Below are positions 1 through 9,258 of a stretch of 64,000 nucleotides of DNA, piece after piece. Position numbers and translations under genes: made by a program. Source of the stretch: Candidatus Sulfotelmatobacter sp. (GTDB taxonomy: Bacteria > Acidobacteriota > Terriglobia > Terriglobales > Acidobacteriaceae); contig JASHOH010000094.1 in the NCBI GenBank assembly GCA_030041215.1, positions 1 to 64,000 of the forward strand, read 5' to 3'. Every line of letters begins with the position of its first letter. Position 1 is the first letter of the stretch. A model generated the notes under the pieces. The model was not told the origin of the DNA. It ran no database searches and saw nothing but the letters and a program-made list of their open reading frames with translations.

Positions 1-1
1 C

Positions 2-799
2 GCGTTTGGCATGGCGCTGTGCCTGATGAAGAACTACGATCCGTTCAAAGCGCCGACGCACTTCAAGCTTTATGACCTGCTGAGCAAGTTCGACAAGAAC
101 TACAACGTCACCGGCCGCAACTACGGCAAGGTCGGGCCGGAGCGGACGATTGATGATGTGATGAAGCGGCGCACAGACCGCTGGAACTTCCTGTTCATCG
201 CAGGCATGTGGTTCCAGGATCTGTTCAACTATGACTTCCGGCGGACCGAGCAGTGCATTATTCCGTACGCGACGCAGGAGGGCGAGATTTCCTTCTGCGC
301 TTACAACACGGGCGTGGGATGGAGAAACATCATCGAGAAGATGCACATGACGGCCACGCTCACCAAGTGGTACGAAGAGCACGGGCGCCACGAAATTTTC
401 GCCGGCGGCAAGAAAGTGAAGATGGAAGAGCAGCATGTCGACTATCTCAAGCTGCGCGAAGAAATCGTCACTACTGAACTGCAGCACGATCTCGACAAGC
501 TGGGCATCGCCAAGACCGCGCGCGAAGAAAAGAAGCGTGCGCGAGATGCGAAACTTCAGCCGCCAGCCGTCAACTCTCAGTTGTCTGCGAAATTGGACGG
601 TGAGTTCGCAATTCCTGGCCAGCATCGCGGCCCGCAGAAAAACGACGCTGCCTACAACGCGCGCATGGCTTCGCTGTATCGCGAAGTTGTGCTGAAAGAG
701 AAGCCGCCGACTTCCGAAAACGGTTTCATTCCGCTGGATGCATTCGTAAAGTCGAACGCGCCTAAACCGGAAGTGGCAGAGCCGGTGGCGGGAGACTAG
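2..799 (+). CDS. Radical SAM protein, tetraether-lipid-synthase (Tes)-like, C-terminal part
   Basis: The frame is open to the left edge, so the start and the radical SAM CxxxCxxC core lie outside the window; the coding part here is about 265 residues. Recognisable are the segments FLFIAGMWFQDLFNYDFRR and IIPYATQEGEISFCAYN, which resemble, from memory, the C-terminal region of the MJ0619/Tes family of radical SAM enzymes that join lipid tails in membrane-spanning ether lipids. Acidobacteria make such lipids (iso-diabolic acid, brGDGT), so the context is consistent. The last 110 residues are charged and low in recognisable structure (REEKKRARDAK). It converges on murA. The family call is moderately sure; the substrate is inferred. 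Confidence 0.55.
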   Translation, partial: AFGMALCLMKNYDPFKAPTHFKLYDLLSKFDKNYNVTGRNYGKVGPERTIDDVMKRRTDRWNFLFIAGMWFQDLFNYDFRRTEQCIIPYATQEGEISFCAYNTGVGWRNIIEKMHMTATLTKWYEEHGRHEIFAGGKKVKMEEQHVDYLKLREEIVTTELQHDLDKLGIAKTAREEKKRARDAKLQPPAVNSQLSAKLDGEFAIPGQHRGPQKNDAAYNARMASLYREVVLKEKPPTSENGFIPLDAFVKSNAPKPEVAEPVAGD

Positions 800-838
800 C
801 TCGCAGCCGTCAGCTTTCAGCTAACAACAACCAACTCC

Positions 839-856
839 GGCCGCTGAAAGGCGGCC
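839..856. terminator. Short GC hairpin between convergent genes
   Basis: GGCCGC and GCGGCC form a perfect 6-bp stem around a 6-base loop, in the 66-base gap between the radical SAM gene and murA, which converge. There is no T tract, so it may be only a weak or non-functional terminator. Confidence 0.25.
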
Positions 857-865
857 CGAGTTACT

Positions 866-2140
866 TCACGGCAGCATGTTGCCAATCCTTCTTATCTGCG
901 CCCCCACGCCTTTCAGCTTCTCTTCAATCTTCTCGTACCCGCGGTCGATGTGATACACGCGGTCGATAATCGTTTCGCCGTCGGCGACCAGAGCGGCAAG
1001 AACTAACGATGCGCTGGCACGCAAATCGGAAGCCAGAACGGCAGCCGCGCTGAGCGGGGTTTTGCCGCGAACTACTGCACGGTTGCCTTCTATCTTGATA
1101 TTTGCTCCCATGCGCACCAGCTCCAGCGCGTGCATGAAGCGGTTCTCGAAAATATTTTCAGTGATGATCGACGCGCCGTCGGCTTGGGTGGCCAATGCCA
1201 TGAATTGCGCCTGCATGTCGGTGGGAAAACCGGGATATTCTTCGGTGCTCACATCCGCAGCAGCTAGCGGATTGTCGCCCATGACGCGCACACAACCGGC
1301 TGAGGCTTTGGTTTTGACTCCCGCTTCTTTCAGCTTGCTCAGAATGGCGGTAAGGTGAGCCGGTTCGCATCCGGCAATGTTCAGGTCGCCACCGGTCAGC
1401 GCGCCGACAATCAAAAAAGTTCCTGCTTCAATGCGGTCAGGGATGATGCGGTGCTTCGCGCCTTTCAGTTTGCTCACGCCTTTCACGCGGATGATCGGCG
1501 TGCCCGCGCCTTCGATCTTCGCTCCCATTTTGTTGAGCAGCGCGGCGAGGTCAGCGACTTCGGGTTCGCGGGCGGCGTTTTGCAAAACGGTTTCGCCTTC
1601 CGCAAGCGTTGCGGCCATGAGCAGGTCTTCGGTGCCCGTTACGGTGATCTTATCGAAAACAATTTCCGCGCCTTCGAGGCGCTTGGCAGTAGCCTCGATG
1701 TACCCGTGATCTTGCGTGATCTTTGCACCCAGCTTTTCGAGACCTTTAATGTGCAGATCAATCGGCCTCTGTCCGATGGCGCAACCGCCGGGCAGCGACA
1801 CGCGGGCGCGTCCGCAGCGCGCTACCAGCGGGCCAAGCACGAGCGTCGAAGCGCGCATGGTTTTGACCAGTTCGTACGAGGCTTCGGGTGTGGTCAGTTT
1901 TTCGGCTTGAATGGTGGTGCGGTGATGGGCGCGCCCGTAGCCGAGTTCCACCTCGGCGCCCATAGCAGCGAGGAGCTTACGCGTGGTTTCAATGTCGCGC
2001 ACTTGCGGAATGTTTTCCAGGATCACGGGTTCGGCAGTAAGCAGCGCCGCAGCCATGCAAGGTAGCGCGGCGTTCTTCGCGCCGCTGACGCGCACCGTAC
2101 CCAACAGCGGCTCTCCGCCGCGGATCACGAATTTGTCCAT
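866..2140 (-). CDS. murA: UDP-N-acetylglucosamine 1-carboxyvinyltransferase MurA
   Basis: Catalyses the first committed step of peptidoglycan synthesis in the cytoplasm, transfer of enolpyruvate from PEP to UDP-GlcNAc. The protein begins MDKFVIRGG, the usual MurA start, giving 424 residues against about 420 for the family. An upstream TTG at 2176 would add 12 unlikely residues. Lys22-Asn23 (GAKNAALP) and the catalytic Cys120 in [13 protein letters not shown] are present, so the enzyme should be fosfomycin-sensitive in principle. The C-terminal half has the expected inside-out alpha/beta barrel motifs ([26 protein letters not shown]). It stands alone, 142 bases downstream of the M13 peptidase gene on the same strand. 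Confidence 0.97.
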   Translation of the reverse strand: MDKFVIRGGEPLLGTVRVSGAKNAALPCMAAALLTAEPVILENIPQVRDIETTRKLLAAMGAEVELGYGRAHHRTTIQAEKLTTPEASYELVKTMRASTLVLGPLVARCGRARVSLPGGCAIGQRPIDLHIKGLEKLGAKITQDHGYIEATAKRLEGAEIVFDKITVTGTEDLLMAATLAEGETVLQNAAREPEVADLAALLNKMGAKIEGAGTPIIRVKGVSKLKGAKHRIIPDRIEAGTFLIVGALTGGDLNIAGCEPAHLTAILSKLKEAGVKTKASAGCVRVMGDNPLAAADVSTEEYPGFPTDMQAQFMALATQADGASIITENIFENRFMHALELVRMGANIKIEGNRAVVRGKTPLSAAAVLASDLRASASLVLAALVADGETIIDRVYHIDRGYEKIEEKLKGVGAQIRRIGNMLP

Positions 2141-2282
2141 GATGAGTTCGCAGTGAAGGATTATTTTAGCGGGCAATGCGCAATAGGACGGGTAATCGGA
2201 AGGGCACCGCCCAGGGTTACGTGCCTATCATTATCTGTCAGCCCACGCTGGTCGCCCGAGCTGACCTGCTCCGCTCGACGCT

Positions 2283-4358
2283 CTACCAAATCCGCACGCG
2301 CTTCGGCGGCGCGAGGTACAACGTCTCATCGGGCTTCACATCGAAAGCTGCATACCAGGCATCGACGTTGCGCACGGTGTCGGCGCGATATTCCTCGGGC
2401 GAATGTTCGTCTGTCAGCACTTGCTGCCGCAGCGCGTCGGGACGGATCTTCGATCCCCAGTTCTGACCAAAAGCGATGAAGAACTGCTGATCGCCGGTAA
2501 AGCCATCCTGCACCGGAGCTTGTTTTCCGCCCAGCGAAGCTCGATAACCATCGTACGACGCCGAGACACCACCCAGATCGGCAATGTTTTCCGCGATCGT
2601 TTGCTTGCCGTTGACGTGCAGATCGGGAAACGGCGTATACGCATCGTATTGCGCCGCCAGCTTCGCAGTGGCTTCTTCGAAATGCTTCAGGTCTTCGGGC
2701 GTCCACCAGTTACGCAGCGCGCCGGTCGCGTCGAACGTGCTGCCTTCTGTATCGAATGTGTGGCTGATTTCGTGCCCAATAATCGAGCCGATGGCACCGT
2801 AGTTCACGACGGAAGGCGCTTTCGGATCGAAGAACGGAGGCTGCAGAATCGCAGCCGGGAAGTTGAGTGCATTCTGGAGCGGCAAATTCACCGCGTTCAC
2901 CGTCTGCGGCGTCATCGACCACTCTTTGCGATCGATATCTTTCCCGAGCCGGCTGAGGGCGTAGTGATAGTCAAACAATGAGCCGCGCCAGATGTTGCCG
3001 AGAATATCGTCAGGCTTGATCTCAAGTCCGGAATAGTCGTGCCAGGTCTCGGGATAGCCGATGCCCACATACAGTGAACTCAGCTTGGCCTTGGCCTCCG
3101 CCTTCGTAGCGGGATTCATCCAGGTCAGCGCATCGATGCGTTTGCGGAAAGCTTCCACAATGTTGCGCACCATGGCTTCACCCTCGGCTTTCGCCTCGGG
3201 AGAGAAATATTTTTGAGCGTAGATGCGGCCGACATCGTCCCCCAGCAAATCGTTCACAATGAACACGCCACGCTGCCATCGCGGGCGCTGTTCCGGTATT
3301 CCATATAGCGTCTTGCCAAAAAATGCAAATCGCTCCTCGTTGAGCGCCTTCGGCAGCACTCCGGAATAGAACTCGAGCAGATGGAATGCCAGCCAGTCTT
3401 TCCAGGTATCGAGCGATTCGGAAGCAACCAATTGCGACTCGCTGGCAAATGCCGCCGGCTGCCACACGATGAACTTTTTTTGTTGCGAAAGTTCCGCGCC
3501 GCGAAAGAACTCGTTCCAATCTAGTCCTGGGGCTTTGCTCTCAAAGTCTGACTGATTCCAAGGATTATCCGCTTTGTGGATGTCTTCGTTGTCAGCAAGG
3601 CTGGTGTGCTTCTCCGCAATTTTGCGCTCCAGTTCGACGATGCGTGCGGCGTGCGCGTCTGCATCGGTAAATCCAGCCAGCTTCAGCATCGCCGCCACAT
3701 GCTTTTGATATTCCTCGCGAGTCTTTTTCATCTGTTCGCTGTCGGAGACGTAATACTCGCGATCGGGCAGCTGCAATCCTCCTTGCAACAGATAGGCCGT
3801 GTAGTGCGCCGAGTCGTTGAAATCTGGAGCGGCCCATAATCCGAACAAATTCGGCGTGTGGAAGTTGGTATTGTTAAGCGCGTCCACATCAGCCCGCATG
3901 CTCGCGCCCAGAGCAAAGGCCAGTTCTTTTTTGTCGCGGATCGCGGCGATCTTGTCGAGATGCGGCTTGATCGGCGTGAGGCCCTTCGCCTCAATCGCCT
4001 TCTCATCCATGTAGGAGTTGTACAGATCAGCAATTTTGCGCTGCGGCGATCCCGCAGCCCCATTGGCTTTTGAGACTTCTTGAATCAGGTCAGCAGTCCG
4101 CTTGTTGGCCAGGTCGTCGAGAATGGTGAACACTCCCACGCCCGCACGGTCGTTGGGAATTTCTGTTCGCTTGATCCACTCGCCATTGGCATACAGATAA
4201 AAATTGTCCCCCGATTTCACCGACCGGTCGATGTTCTCGATTTGAATGCCGTGAGTTGCCGGCTGAATCTGGGCTGCTTCCTGCCCGAACATCATGCAGA
4301 ACAGAGAGGGGATTATCAGCAGGAGAAAAGAGGTAGAAAATTTATCGGTGGATTTCAT
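2283..4358 (-). CDS. M13-family (neprilysin/PepO-like) zinc metallopeptidase, exported
   Basis: A 691-residue zinc endopeptidase expected to cut oligopeptides outside the cytoplasm. An N-terminal hydrophobic stretch (STSFLLLIIPSLFCMMFG) looks like a signal peptide. The zinc motif HEISH is at residues 529-533, and the third ligand lies in ENIADLGG (Glu590), the M13 signature. The C terminus VRIW matches the family ending CxxW with Cys replaced, common in bacterial M13 enzymes. The N-terminal two thirds form the helical lid domain. Length and motif spacing are normal for the family, so it should be active. The substrate cannot be read from the sequence. It is probably its own transcription unit, with a 208-base gap upstream. 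Confidence 0.93.
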   Translation of the reverse strand: MKSTDKFSTSFLLLIIPSLFCMMFGQEAAQIQPATHGIQIENIDRSVKSGDNFYLYANGEWIKRTEIPNDRAGVGVFTILDDLANKRTADLIQEVSKANGAAGSPQRKIADLYNSYMDEKAIEAKGLTPIKPHLDKIAAIRDKKELAFALGASMRADVDALNNTNFHTPNLFGLWAAPDFNDSAHYTAYLLQGGLQLPDREYYVSDSEQMKKTREEYQKHVAAMLKLAGFTDADAHAARIVELERKIAEKHTSLADNEDIHKADNPWNQSDFESKAPGLDWNEFFRGAELSQQKKFIVWQPAAFASESQLVASESLDTWKDWLAFHLLEFYSGVLPKALNEERFAFFGKTLYGIPEQRPRWQRGVFIVNDLLGDDVGRIYAQKYFSPEAKAEGEAMVRNIVEAFRKRIDALTWMNPATKAEAKAKLSSLYVGIGYPETWHDYSGLEIKPDDILGNIWRGSLFDYHYALSRLGKDIDRKEWSMTPQTVNAVNLPLQNALNFPAAILQPPFFDPKAPSVVNYGAIGSIIGHEISHTFDTEGSTFDATGALRNWWTPEDLKHFEEATAKLAAQYDAYTPFPDLHVNGKQTIAENIADLGGVSASYDGYRASLGGKQAPVQDGFTGDQQFFIAFGQNWGSKIRPDALRQQVLTDEHSPEEYRADTVRNVDAWYAAFDVKPDETLYLAPPKRVRIW

Positions 4359-4566
4359 TGGGGACCATCCGTGCGACCGAGAGAATCTCCGCAGATGCAG
4401 GGATTCAGCAACACTCAGACTACCACGGTCACGTTTAGTTTCTTTGGCGTCCGCCGCAAAAAACCTTAGCCGACGCCGCTCAGTCCGCGTGGCAAACCGT
4501 TACTAACACTCATCAATTGTCGTTCCCTTTGCCCGCAGCTTAATCTCGTCCTCCGCACGTAATCAG

Positions 4567-5370
4567 TCAACAAATCCCCATCAGCTCGCGAAAGATCTCG
4601 TTGCACTTCTCCGATGATGCACTTTCGCTATGCGGGCTGTGGCGCCCGGTCTCGATAAAACGCAGCTTCGACCCGGCGACTGTTCGATGTGCCCGCTCAA
4701 TCTCTCCCGGCTCAGTCCGTGGATCGCCTCTGCCATGGACAAACGTCACCGGCACTTTCAGCTCACCCAAACGCCCGCCGTATAAATCTTCGTGCAGCCC
4801 TATACTCTCGGCCGCAAGTTCCAACCAGACGCAGCAATTGCGCTGCACCACGTTTTTCCAAAACTTGGCCCCGTGGTCTGCGAGTAACAGTTTGTGCATC
4901 TTTTCGCTCACTTCGCCGGGATGCCTGGCGAACTTTTGGAAGAAGCTGCGGGAATTCGGTTTGTCACGATGGAAATGAAATGCTTCAAGAATCAGCTGCT
5001 GGCAGCGCTCAGGCGCCCGCAAACCAATGAGCGCGGCAATGACGGCGCCATCACTGTGCCCCCAAAAACTCGCGCGCCCGATTTTAAGCTTGTCCAACAC
5101 CAGCAGCATCTCGTCGGCGGCCCGGCGATGAAAATCCGTTGGCAGTGGTCCGGGAAAATGCGTAGAGCGACCGTGTCCGGAGCGGTCGGGAATGATGAAG
5201 CGAACTGCGCTGCTTAGCGCTTCGATCTGGCGGTCGATTGCGTAGGCGCCATAACCCCAGCCACCATGCAGGAAAACGACCAGACGGCCAGTACCAATGT
5301 CCCGGTAGTGAATGGTGACTGGCAGTATTCCGGGAGCGTGCGGCGATGTAGACAATTCCAGAAAAGGCAT
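4567..5370 (-). CDS. Alpha/beta-hydrolase fold protein
   Basis: A 267-residue hydrolase of the alpha/beta fold. The oxyanion-hole motif HGGWG is at residues 35-39, the nucleophile elbow is GHSDG (Ser106), an acid lies in HGRGDP, and the catalytic His lies in TGRHSPHSE near the C terminus. The start is placed at the ATG in MPFLELSTSP; the frame is open further upstream but that would run into the preceding CLC gene by about 98 bases. It lies 49 bases downstream of the CLC gene on the same strand and may be its operon partner. The substrate is unknown; haloperoxidase/esterase-type enzymes are closest by eye. Confidence 0.8.
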   Translation of the reverse strand: MPFLELSTSPHAPGILPVTIHYRDIGTGRLVVFLHGGWGYGAYAIDRQIEALSSAVRFIIPDRSGHGRSTHFPGPLPTDFHRRAADEMLLVLDKLKIGRASFWGHSDGAVIAALIGLRAPERCQQLILEAFHFHRDKPNSRSFFQKFARHPGEVSEKMHKLLLADHGAKFWKNVVQRNCCVWLELAAESIGLHEDLYGGRLGELKVPVTFVHGRGDPRTEPGEIERAHRTVAGSKLRFIETGRHSPHSESASSEKCNEIFRELMGIC

Positions 5371-5419
5371 GGAACCTCGAGCCCGATGATTTTCGGCTTC
5401 AATAAGAAAACGACCACCG

Positions 5420-7207
5420 TCACTCTGCCATCGGCACTTCAATCGTGCTGCGGCTCCCATATTTCTTGAAAACCGATCCGCGCGAGGCCACGCCTTCGAG
5501 CTGGCTGGAGTCGGCACGGTTCACCACCGGCACCAACGCGTAATCGTTCACATAGCGCAGCGCCGAATCGAGCGACAGATCGGGATAGAGACTTGGAGTC
5601 GGCTGCGCAGGGAAAACCGAAGCCAACGTGCGCTCGCCTTTACCTTCAAGATAAAGGCGCTGCAATTGCTCGCGCGTAATCGTGCTCCAGCCGGCGGGAT
5701 GCAGCCGTACGAGGAAAACTGACTCGGGGGAATCCTGAATGCGTCCGTAATTGGCATCGACACGATCCTGTGCGACGAGGATGATCTCCGGCGGAGGCTG
5801 CATGGCATCTTCGACATGCAAGATGGTTTCCTCGCGCTCTTCTTCGAGCGAGGGCAGGATGAGGCCGTCCTGGCGCGTAAGCAGATCGAAAATGGGCACC
5901 GCTTGCAAACTGCGCGAGACAAAATAGGAAAACGTATTCGCGACCATGACCGGGACAATGATCTCGTAGTTGCCGCTGACTTCGAGCACCATGAAGACCG
6001 AAGTCATAGGAGCACGCAGAAATCCCGCGAAAAGCACGCCCATGCCGACTAGCACGTACGTGCCCGTCGATCCTGTGAGATGAGGGAAGAAGATGCGCTC
6101 CACATCGCCGACTGCTCCGCCGAGCATTGCGCCGATAAACAATGTAGGCGCGAACATGCCACCGGGCGTGCCGCTGACAAATGAAACTGTGGTTGCGATT
6201 ATCTTCAGTACGGCGAGCACTGCGAGAAACTTCCAGACGAACTGTCCATGCATGGCCTGGTCCATCGATTCGTATCCTGCGCCCATCACCTGCGGCGCGC
6301 CCAGAAACCCGATGAGGCCAACGATGAGTCCCGCGAGCGCGGGTTGAAAAAACTGCGTCCATCGAGGCAGGGCTTTCAGCCGGGGACGCAGAAAGCCAAT
6401 CGATTTCGCAAAAGCCACCGAAGCAATGCCGCCGACGATTCCCAGCACGGCATAAGCGATCAATTCGGCAGGATTCTTGAAAGTTGTAACCGGAATGCGA
6501 AACAGCGGTTCACTACCGAGAAACCAGCGCACAATGACAACACTTGAAACCGCGGCCAAAACGACGGACCCGAGAATGCCCGCGCTCCAGCGGCCGATGA
6601 CCTCTTCAATGACAAAAAGCACAGCAGAAATTGGGGCGTTGAACGCAGCCGCCAAACCTGCGGCAGCACCAACCGGAGCCATCAGACGCAGCTTTTCGCG
6701 TGAAATTTCCAGCCAGCGCCCCAGGGCCGATGCAATGCCGGCGCCGATTTGCAGCGAAGGATCTTCGGGGCCGAGCGATTGTCCTGAGCCGATGGCCAGC
6801 GCGGAACAGATAAATTTTCCAATTGCAGTGCGGAATGGAATCACGCCGTTAAAGATGTAGAGGGCAGCCTTGGTCTGGTTGACGCCGCTGCCGCGAATGC
6901 CGGGAAAAACATAGATCACAAGCACGGCCACAACCAGACCCACAATCGAAGGCACCTCGACCAGACGCCAGCTATGGGCCTGAGGTAAGGGACCTAGTAG
7001 AGCAAGGTGCGTCCAGTCGATGGCAAGTCGGAAGCAGACCACGGCAAGACCGGAGAAAATTCCGATGAATATAGAAAGAATGAGAAAGAAAACTTCCTCG
7101 TTAAACACACCCTCGAAGCGAGCGAACAGACGACGAGAAAGGTTGGGCGGAGTGGGTTCCTCGACCGGGGTAACAGCGATACTGGGGGGAGCGACCGAAT
7201 CTGTCAC
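5420..7207 (-). CDS. CLC-family chloride channel/antiporter with C-terminal CBS region
   Basis: A 595-residue inner-membrane anion transporter. The N-terminal ~430 residues carry the CLC helices. The three anion-selectivity motifs are recognisable but altered: GSGVN (106-110) for GSGIP, GPEDP (146-150) for GREGP, and GGMFAP for GxFxP. The gating glutamate is kept (Glu148), and a glutamate equivalent to the proton glutamate is present in FVIEEV (201-202), which favours H+/Cl- exchange over a passive channel. After residue ~440 a cytoplasmic extension resembles a CBS pair (DAMQPPPEIILV, DYALVPVVNR). The GTG start overlaps the stop of the TPR gene by four bases (GTGA), so translation is probably coupled. 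Confidence 0.92.
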   Translation of the reverse strand: MTDSVAPPSIAVTPVEEPTPPNLSRRLFARFEGVFNEEVFFLILSIFIGIFSGLAVVCFRLAIDWTHLALLGPLPQAHSWRLVEVPSIVGLVVAVLVIYVFPGIRGSGVNQTKAALYIFNGVIPFRTAIGKFICSALAIGSGQSLGPEDPSLQIGAGIASALGRWLEISREKLRLMAPVGAAAGLAAAFNAPISAVLFVIEEVIGRWSAGILGSVVLAAVSSVVIVRWFLGSEPLFRIPVTTFKNPAELIAYAVLGIVGGIASVAFAKSIGFLRPRLKALPRWTQFFQPALAGLIVGLIGFLGAPQVMGAGYESMDQAMHGQFVWKFLAVLAVLKIIATTVSFVSGTPGGMFAPTLFIGAMLGGAVGDVERIFFPHLTGSTGTYVLVGMGVLFAGFLRAPMTSVFMVLEVSGNYEIIVPVMVANTFSYFVSRSLQAVPIFDLLTRQDGLILPSLEEEREETILHVEDAMQPPPEIILVAQDRVDANYGRIQDSPESVFLVRLHPAGWSTITREQLQRLYLEGKGERTLASVFPAQPTPSLYPDLSLDSALRYVNDYALVPVVNRADSSQLEGVASRGSVFKKYGSRSTIEVPMAE

Positions 7208-8367
7208 TGGCTGCTGGCCTCGCGTCTTTGGGAGATCAACAGCAGCGCTTCGTCAACTCCCTGCGGCGCACCGCAGATGGTCGCGGTCTGTTGCTCGATT
7301 TGAAAAACCACATCCATGATGGTATCGGGCAGGTCGGTTTCGGCGGCCAAGCGAAGGCGCGCCAGATCGGGCTTGACGGCAACCCAGCGCACTTGCAATG
7401 CCCCCAGCGGCGTTGTAGGCGCGAGAGTTTTCAGATCGGCGCCATTGTTCTGCGCGCACTCGCTCAGGCGCTTTTCGGCTTGCGCAAATGCGGCGGCAAT
7501 GCGGCGGTTGCGCTCGGCATCAGAGATGTGGCTGCGAAAGGGATTCGTCCTTAAAATAAGGTCGCTGGTGTCCAGCATTTCGCGCGATTGCTTGTCTTGC
7601 GGGTTCACGCTGACTGCGCCCTGCAAGTAGCGCTGCGCCAGCGCGTAGTTCCCCATGCGGTATGCGGCCTCGCCGGCACAGGCGAGGGCAGCGCCACTTG
7701 AAGGCTCAGTATGCAGCACTTCCCTGCACTGCGCCAGCGCGCCCGCCCAGTCCTGGTTCTGCGCGAACAACTCAGCCACCTGCAAATGCGCAGCCGGATT
7801 TGGCGGCAACAAAGAGGCCAACGCCAGCAGTTCCGATTCGGCTTTGTTGCGTGCACCCTGTTTCATCAGAAATTGAATCAACTCGATGCGAGCTTTGGTG
7901 CGGTTGGCATCGTAATTCGTGCTCCACACTCCATACATGGTGTTGTGGTAGTAGCGGATTGCATCGTCGATGTTGCCCTTGTGCGCGGCCACGCGGGCCA
8001 GCGCAAGATTGACAGCGCCATCTTGCGGCGTGCGTTGCCAAAGCGCGAGGAGATAAGACTCCGCCTCTTCAAGACGCCGAGGGTCGTTGCTGTCTCGCAA
8101 CGCGCGCGCCAGGCTAAGCTGGTATTGCGGGCTGTTGGGATCGCAGGTCAGCGCGGCACGGAAGGCGGCAATGGCCTTGTCGTATTGGCCATCGGCAGCA
8201 GCAGTGAGTCCTTGTTCATAGAGCTTGCGACCGCGAGACTGCTGGTTGGCATTGTAACGTGCCACCAGGTGTCCCACCCCGGCGAAGGCAATCGCCGCCG
8301 CCGCAGTCAGGATTAACAGTACTACCGGAGCAGAACGCGGAACATACCTGGGGAGCGTCCAGGACAT
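7204..8367 (-). CDS. Membrane-anchored TPR protein
   Basis: A 387-residue protein starting MSWTLPRYVPR; a GTG 18 codons upstream is possible. One hydrophobic helix (VVLLILTAAAAIAFAGVGHLVA) near the N terminus anchors the chain, and most of the rest is tetratricopeptide repeats: GLTAAADGQYDKAIAAFRAAL, LARALRDSNDPRRLEEAESYL, AGEAAYRMGNYALAQRYLQGAV. The C-terminal ~120 residues are not TPR and are unassigned. It overlaps the CLC gene by four bases, so the two are co-translated, and it diverges from the esterase gene across about 109 bases. A scaffold role is inferred; no partner can be named. Confidence 0.8.
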   Translation of the reverse strand: MSWTLPRYVPRSAPVVLLILTAAAAIAFAGVGHLVARYNANQQSRGRKLYEQGLTAAADGQYDKAIAAFRAALTCDPNSPQYQLSLARALRDSNDPRRLEEAESYLLALWQRTPQDGAVNLALARVAAHKGNIDDAIRYYHNTMYGVWSTNYDANRTKARIELIQFLMKQGARNKAESELLALASLLPPNPAAHLQVAELFAQNQDWAGALAQCREVLHTEPSSGAALACAGEAAYRMGNYALAQRYLQGAVSVNPQDKQSREMLDTSDLILRTNPFRSHISDAERNRRIAAAFAQAEKRLSECAQNNGADLKTLAPTTPLGALQVRWVAVKPDLARLRLAAETDLPDTIMDVVFQIEQQTATICGAPQGVDEALLLISQRREASSQ

Positions 8368-8476
8368 ATCTCGTATCACGATATCATTTTGCACGGGCGG
8401 GTTGTCTGGTGCGGCCTGCACTCTCCAAATCTTGATTGTTCAGGTAATATATTCCGTCCACTTTTCGCCACCCGGA

Positions 8477-9187
8477 ATGAATCGCGAATACTACAAACGC
8501 TATAGCCAGGAATTGAACCGCGACATGGAGGCCCTGGTCTTCGGCCATGCCGGAACGCCGATCATTGTCTTTCCGACCTCCATGGGAAAGTTCTTCGAAT
8601 ACGAAGATCGCGGCATGATCGGCGTGCTCGCCCCCAAGCTTGAGGGTGGTGACTTGCAGATATTTTGCCCGGATGCTGTTGATCTCGAGAGTTGGTACAA
8701 CAAGCACGTCCACCCCAAAGTGCGGGTGATGCGGCATCTGCAATATGAGCGCTACATTTTGCACGAGTTCATTCCGTTTCTTCGTTGGAAAAATCAATCC
8801 CCGCAATTGTGTGTTACCGGATGTAGCTTCGGGGCCTACCACGCCGTGAATTTTGCCTTTAAGCATCCAGATGTCGTGACCCATTGTGTGAGCATGAGCG
8901 GAGCGTTCGATATCCATCAGTTCTTAGACGGCTATTATGACGACGATTGTTATTTCAATTGCCCGGTCGATTATCTGCCGAACATGAGCGATGACTGGTT
9001 TTTGAGCCGCTATCGGCAAATGAAGATTGTTCTGGGCTCAGCTGATTGGGACATGTGCCTCGACCAGAACGTGAAGCTCTCGGGCATGCTGAACAGCAAA
9101 GCCGTGCCGCATTGGCTGGATATCTACAACGATAATTCGCGGCATGACTGGCCGCTGTGGCACAAGATGGCGGCAAAGTACTTCTAG
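8477..9187 (+). CDS. PF00756-type esterase/alpha-beta hydrolase of an amidoligase cluster
   Basis: A 236-residue cytoplasmic hydrolase starting MNREYYKRYSQELNRDM; an earlier ATG-less extension into the promoter region is unlikely. The nucleophile elbow GCSFG (Ser117) is followed by AYHAVNFAFKHPD, typical of the esterase D/putative esterase family. A candidate acid is in GSADWDMC and a candidate His in NSRHDWPLWH. There is no signal peptide. It heads a plus-strand group that continues, after a broken minus-strand gene, with ATP-grasp, GCS2-type ligase and M29 aminopeptidase genes. I infer it processes an ester or amide made by those ligases. Confidence 0.8.
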   Translation: MNREYYKRYSQELNRDMEALVFGHAGTPIIVFPTSMGKFFEYEDRGMIGVLAPKLEGGDLQIFCPDAVDLESWYNKHVHPKVRVMRHLQYERYILHEFIPFLRWKNQSPQLCVTGCSFGAYHAVNFAFKHPDVVTHCVSMSGAFDIHQFLDGYYDDDCYFNCPVDYLPNMSDDWFLSRYRQMKIVLGSADWDMCLDQNVKLSGMLNSKAVPHWLDIYNDNSRHDWPLWHKMAAKYF

Positions 9188-9258
9188 CGCCACCCGCGAC
9201 CTCGATCAGCATGACATCTTATGAAGTTCGGCAGCGAAGTGGACAGCGCCGCATCGGC

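Noticed and set aside
1355-2065. 236-codon open frame antisense to murA
   Set aside because: Mirrors murA codon positions, has no recognisable domain and no ribosome-binding site; murA is unambiguous.
8401-8476. TAATATATT-rich stretch as promoter of the esterase gene
   Set aside because: AT-rich and suggestive, but no -35 at a workable distance (TTGATT is only 10 bases away).
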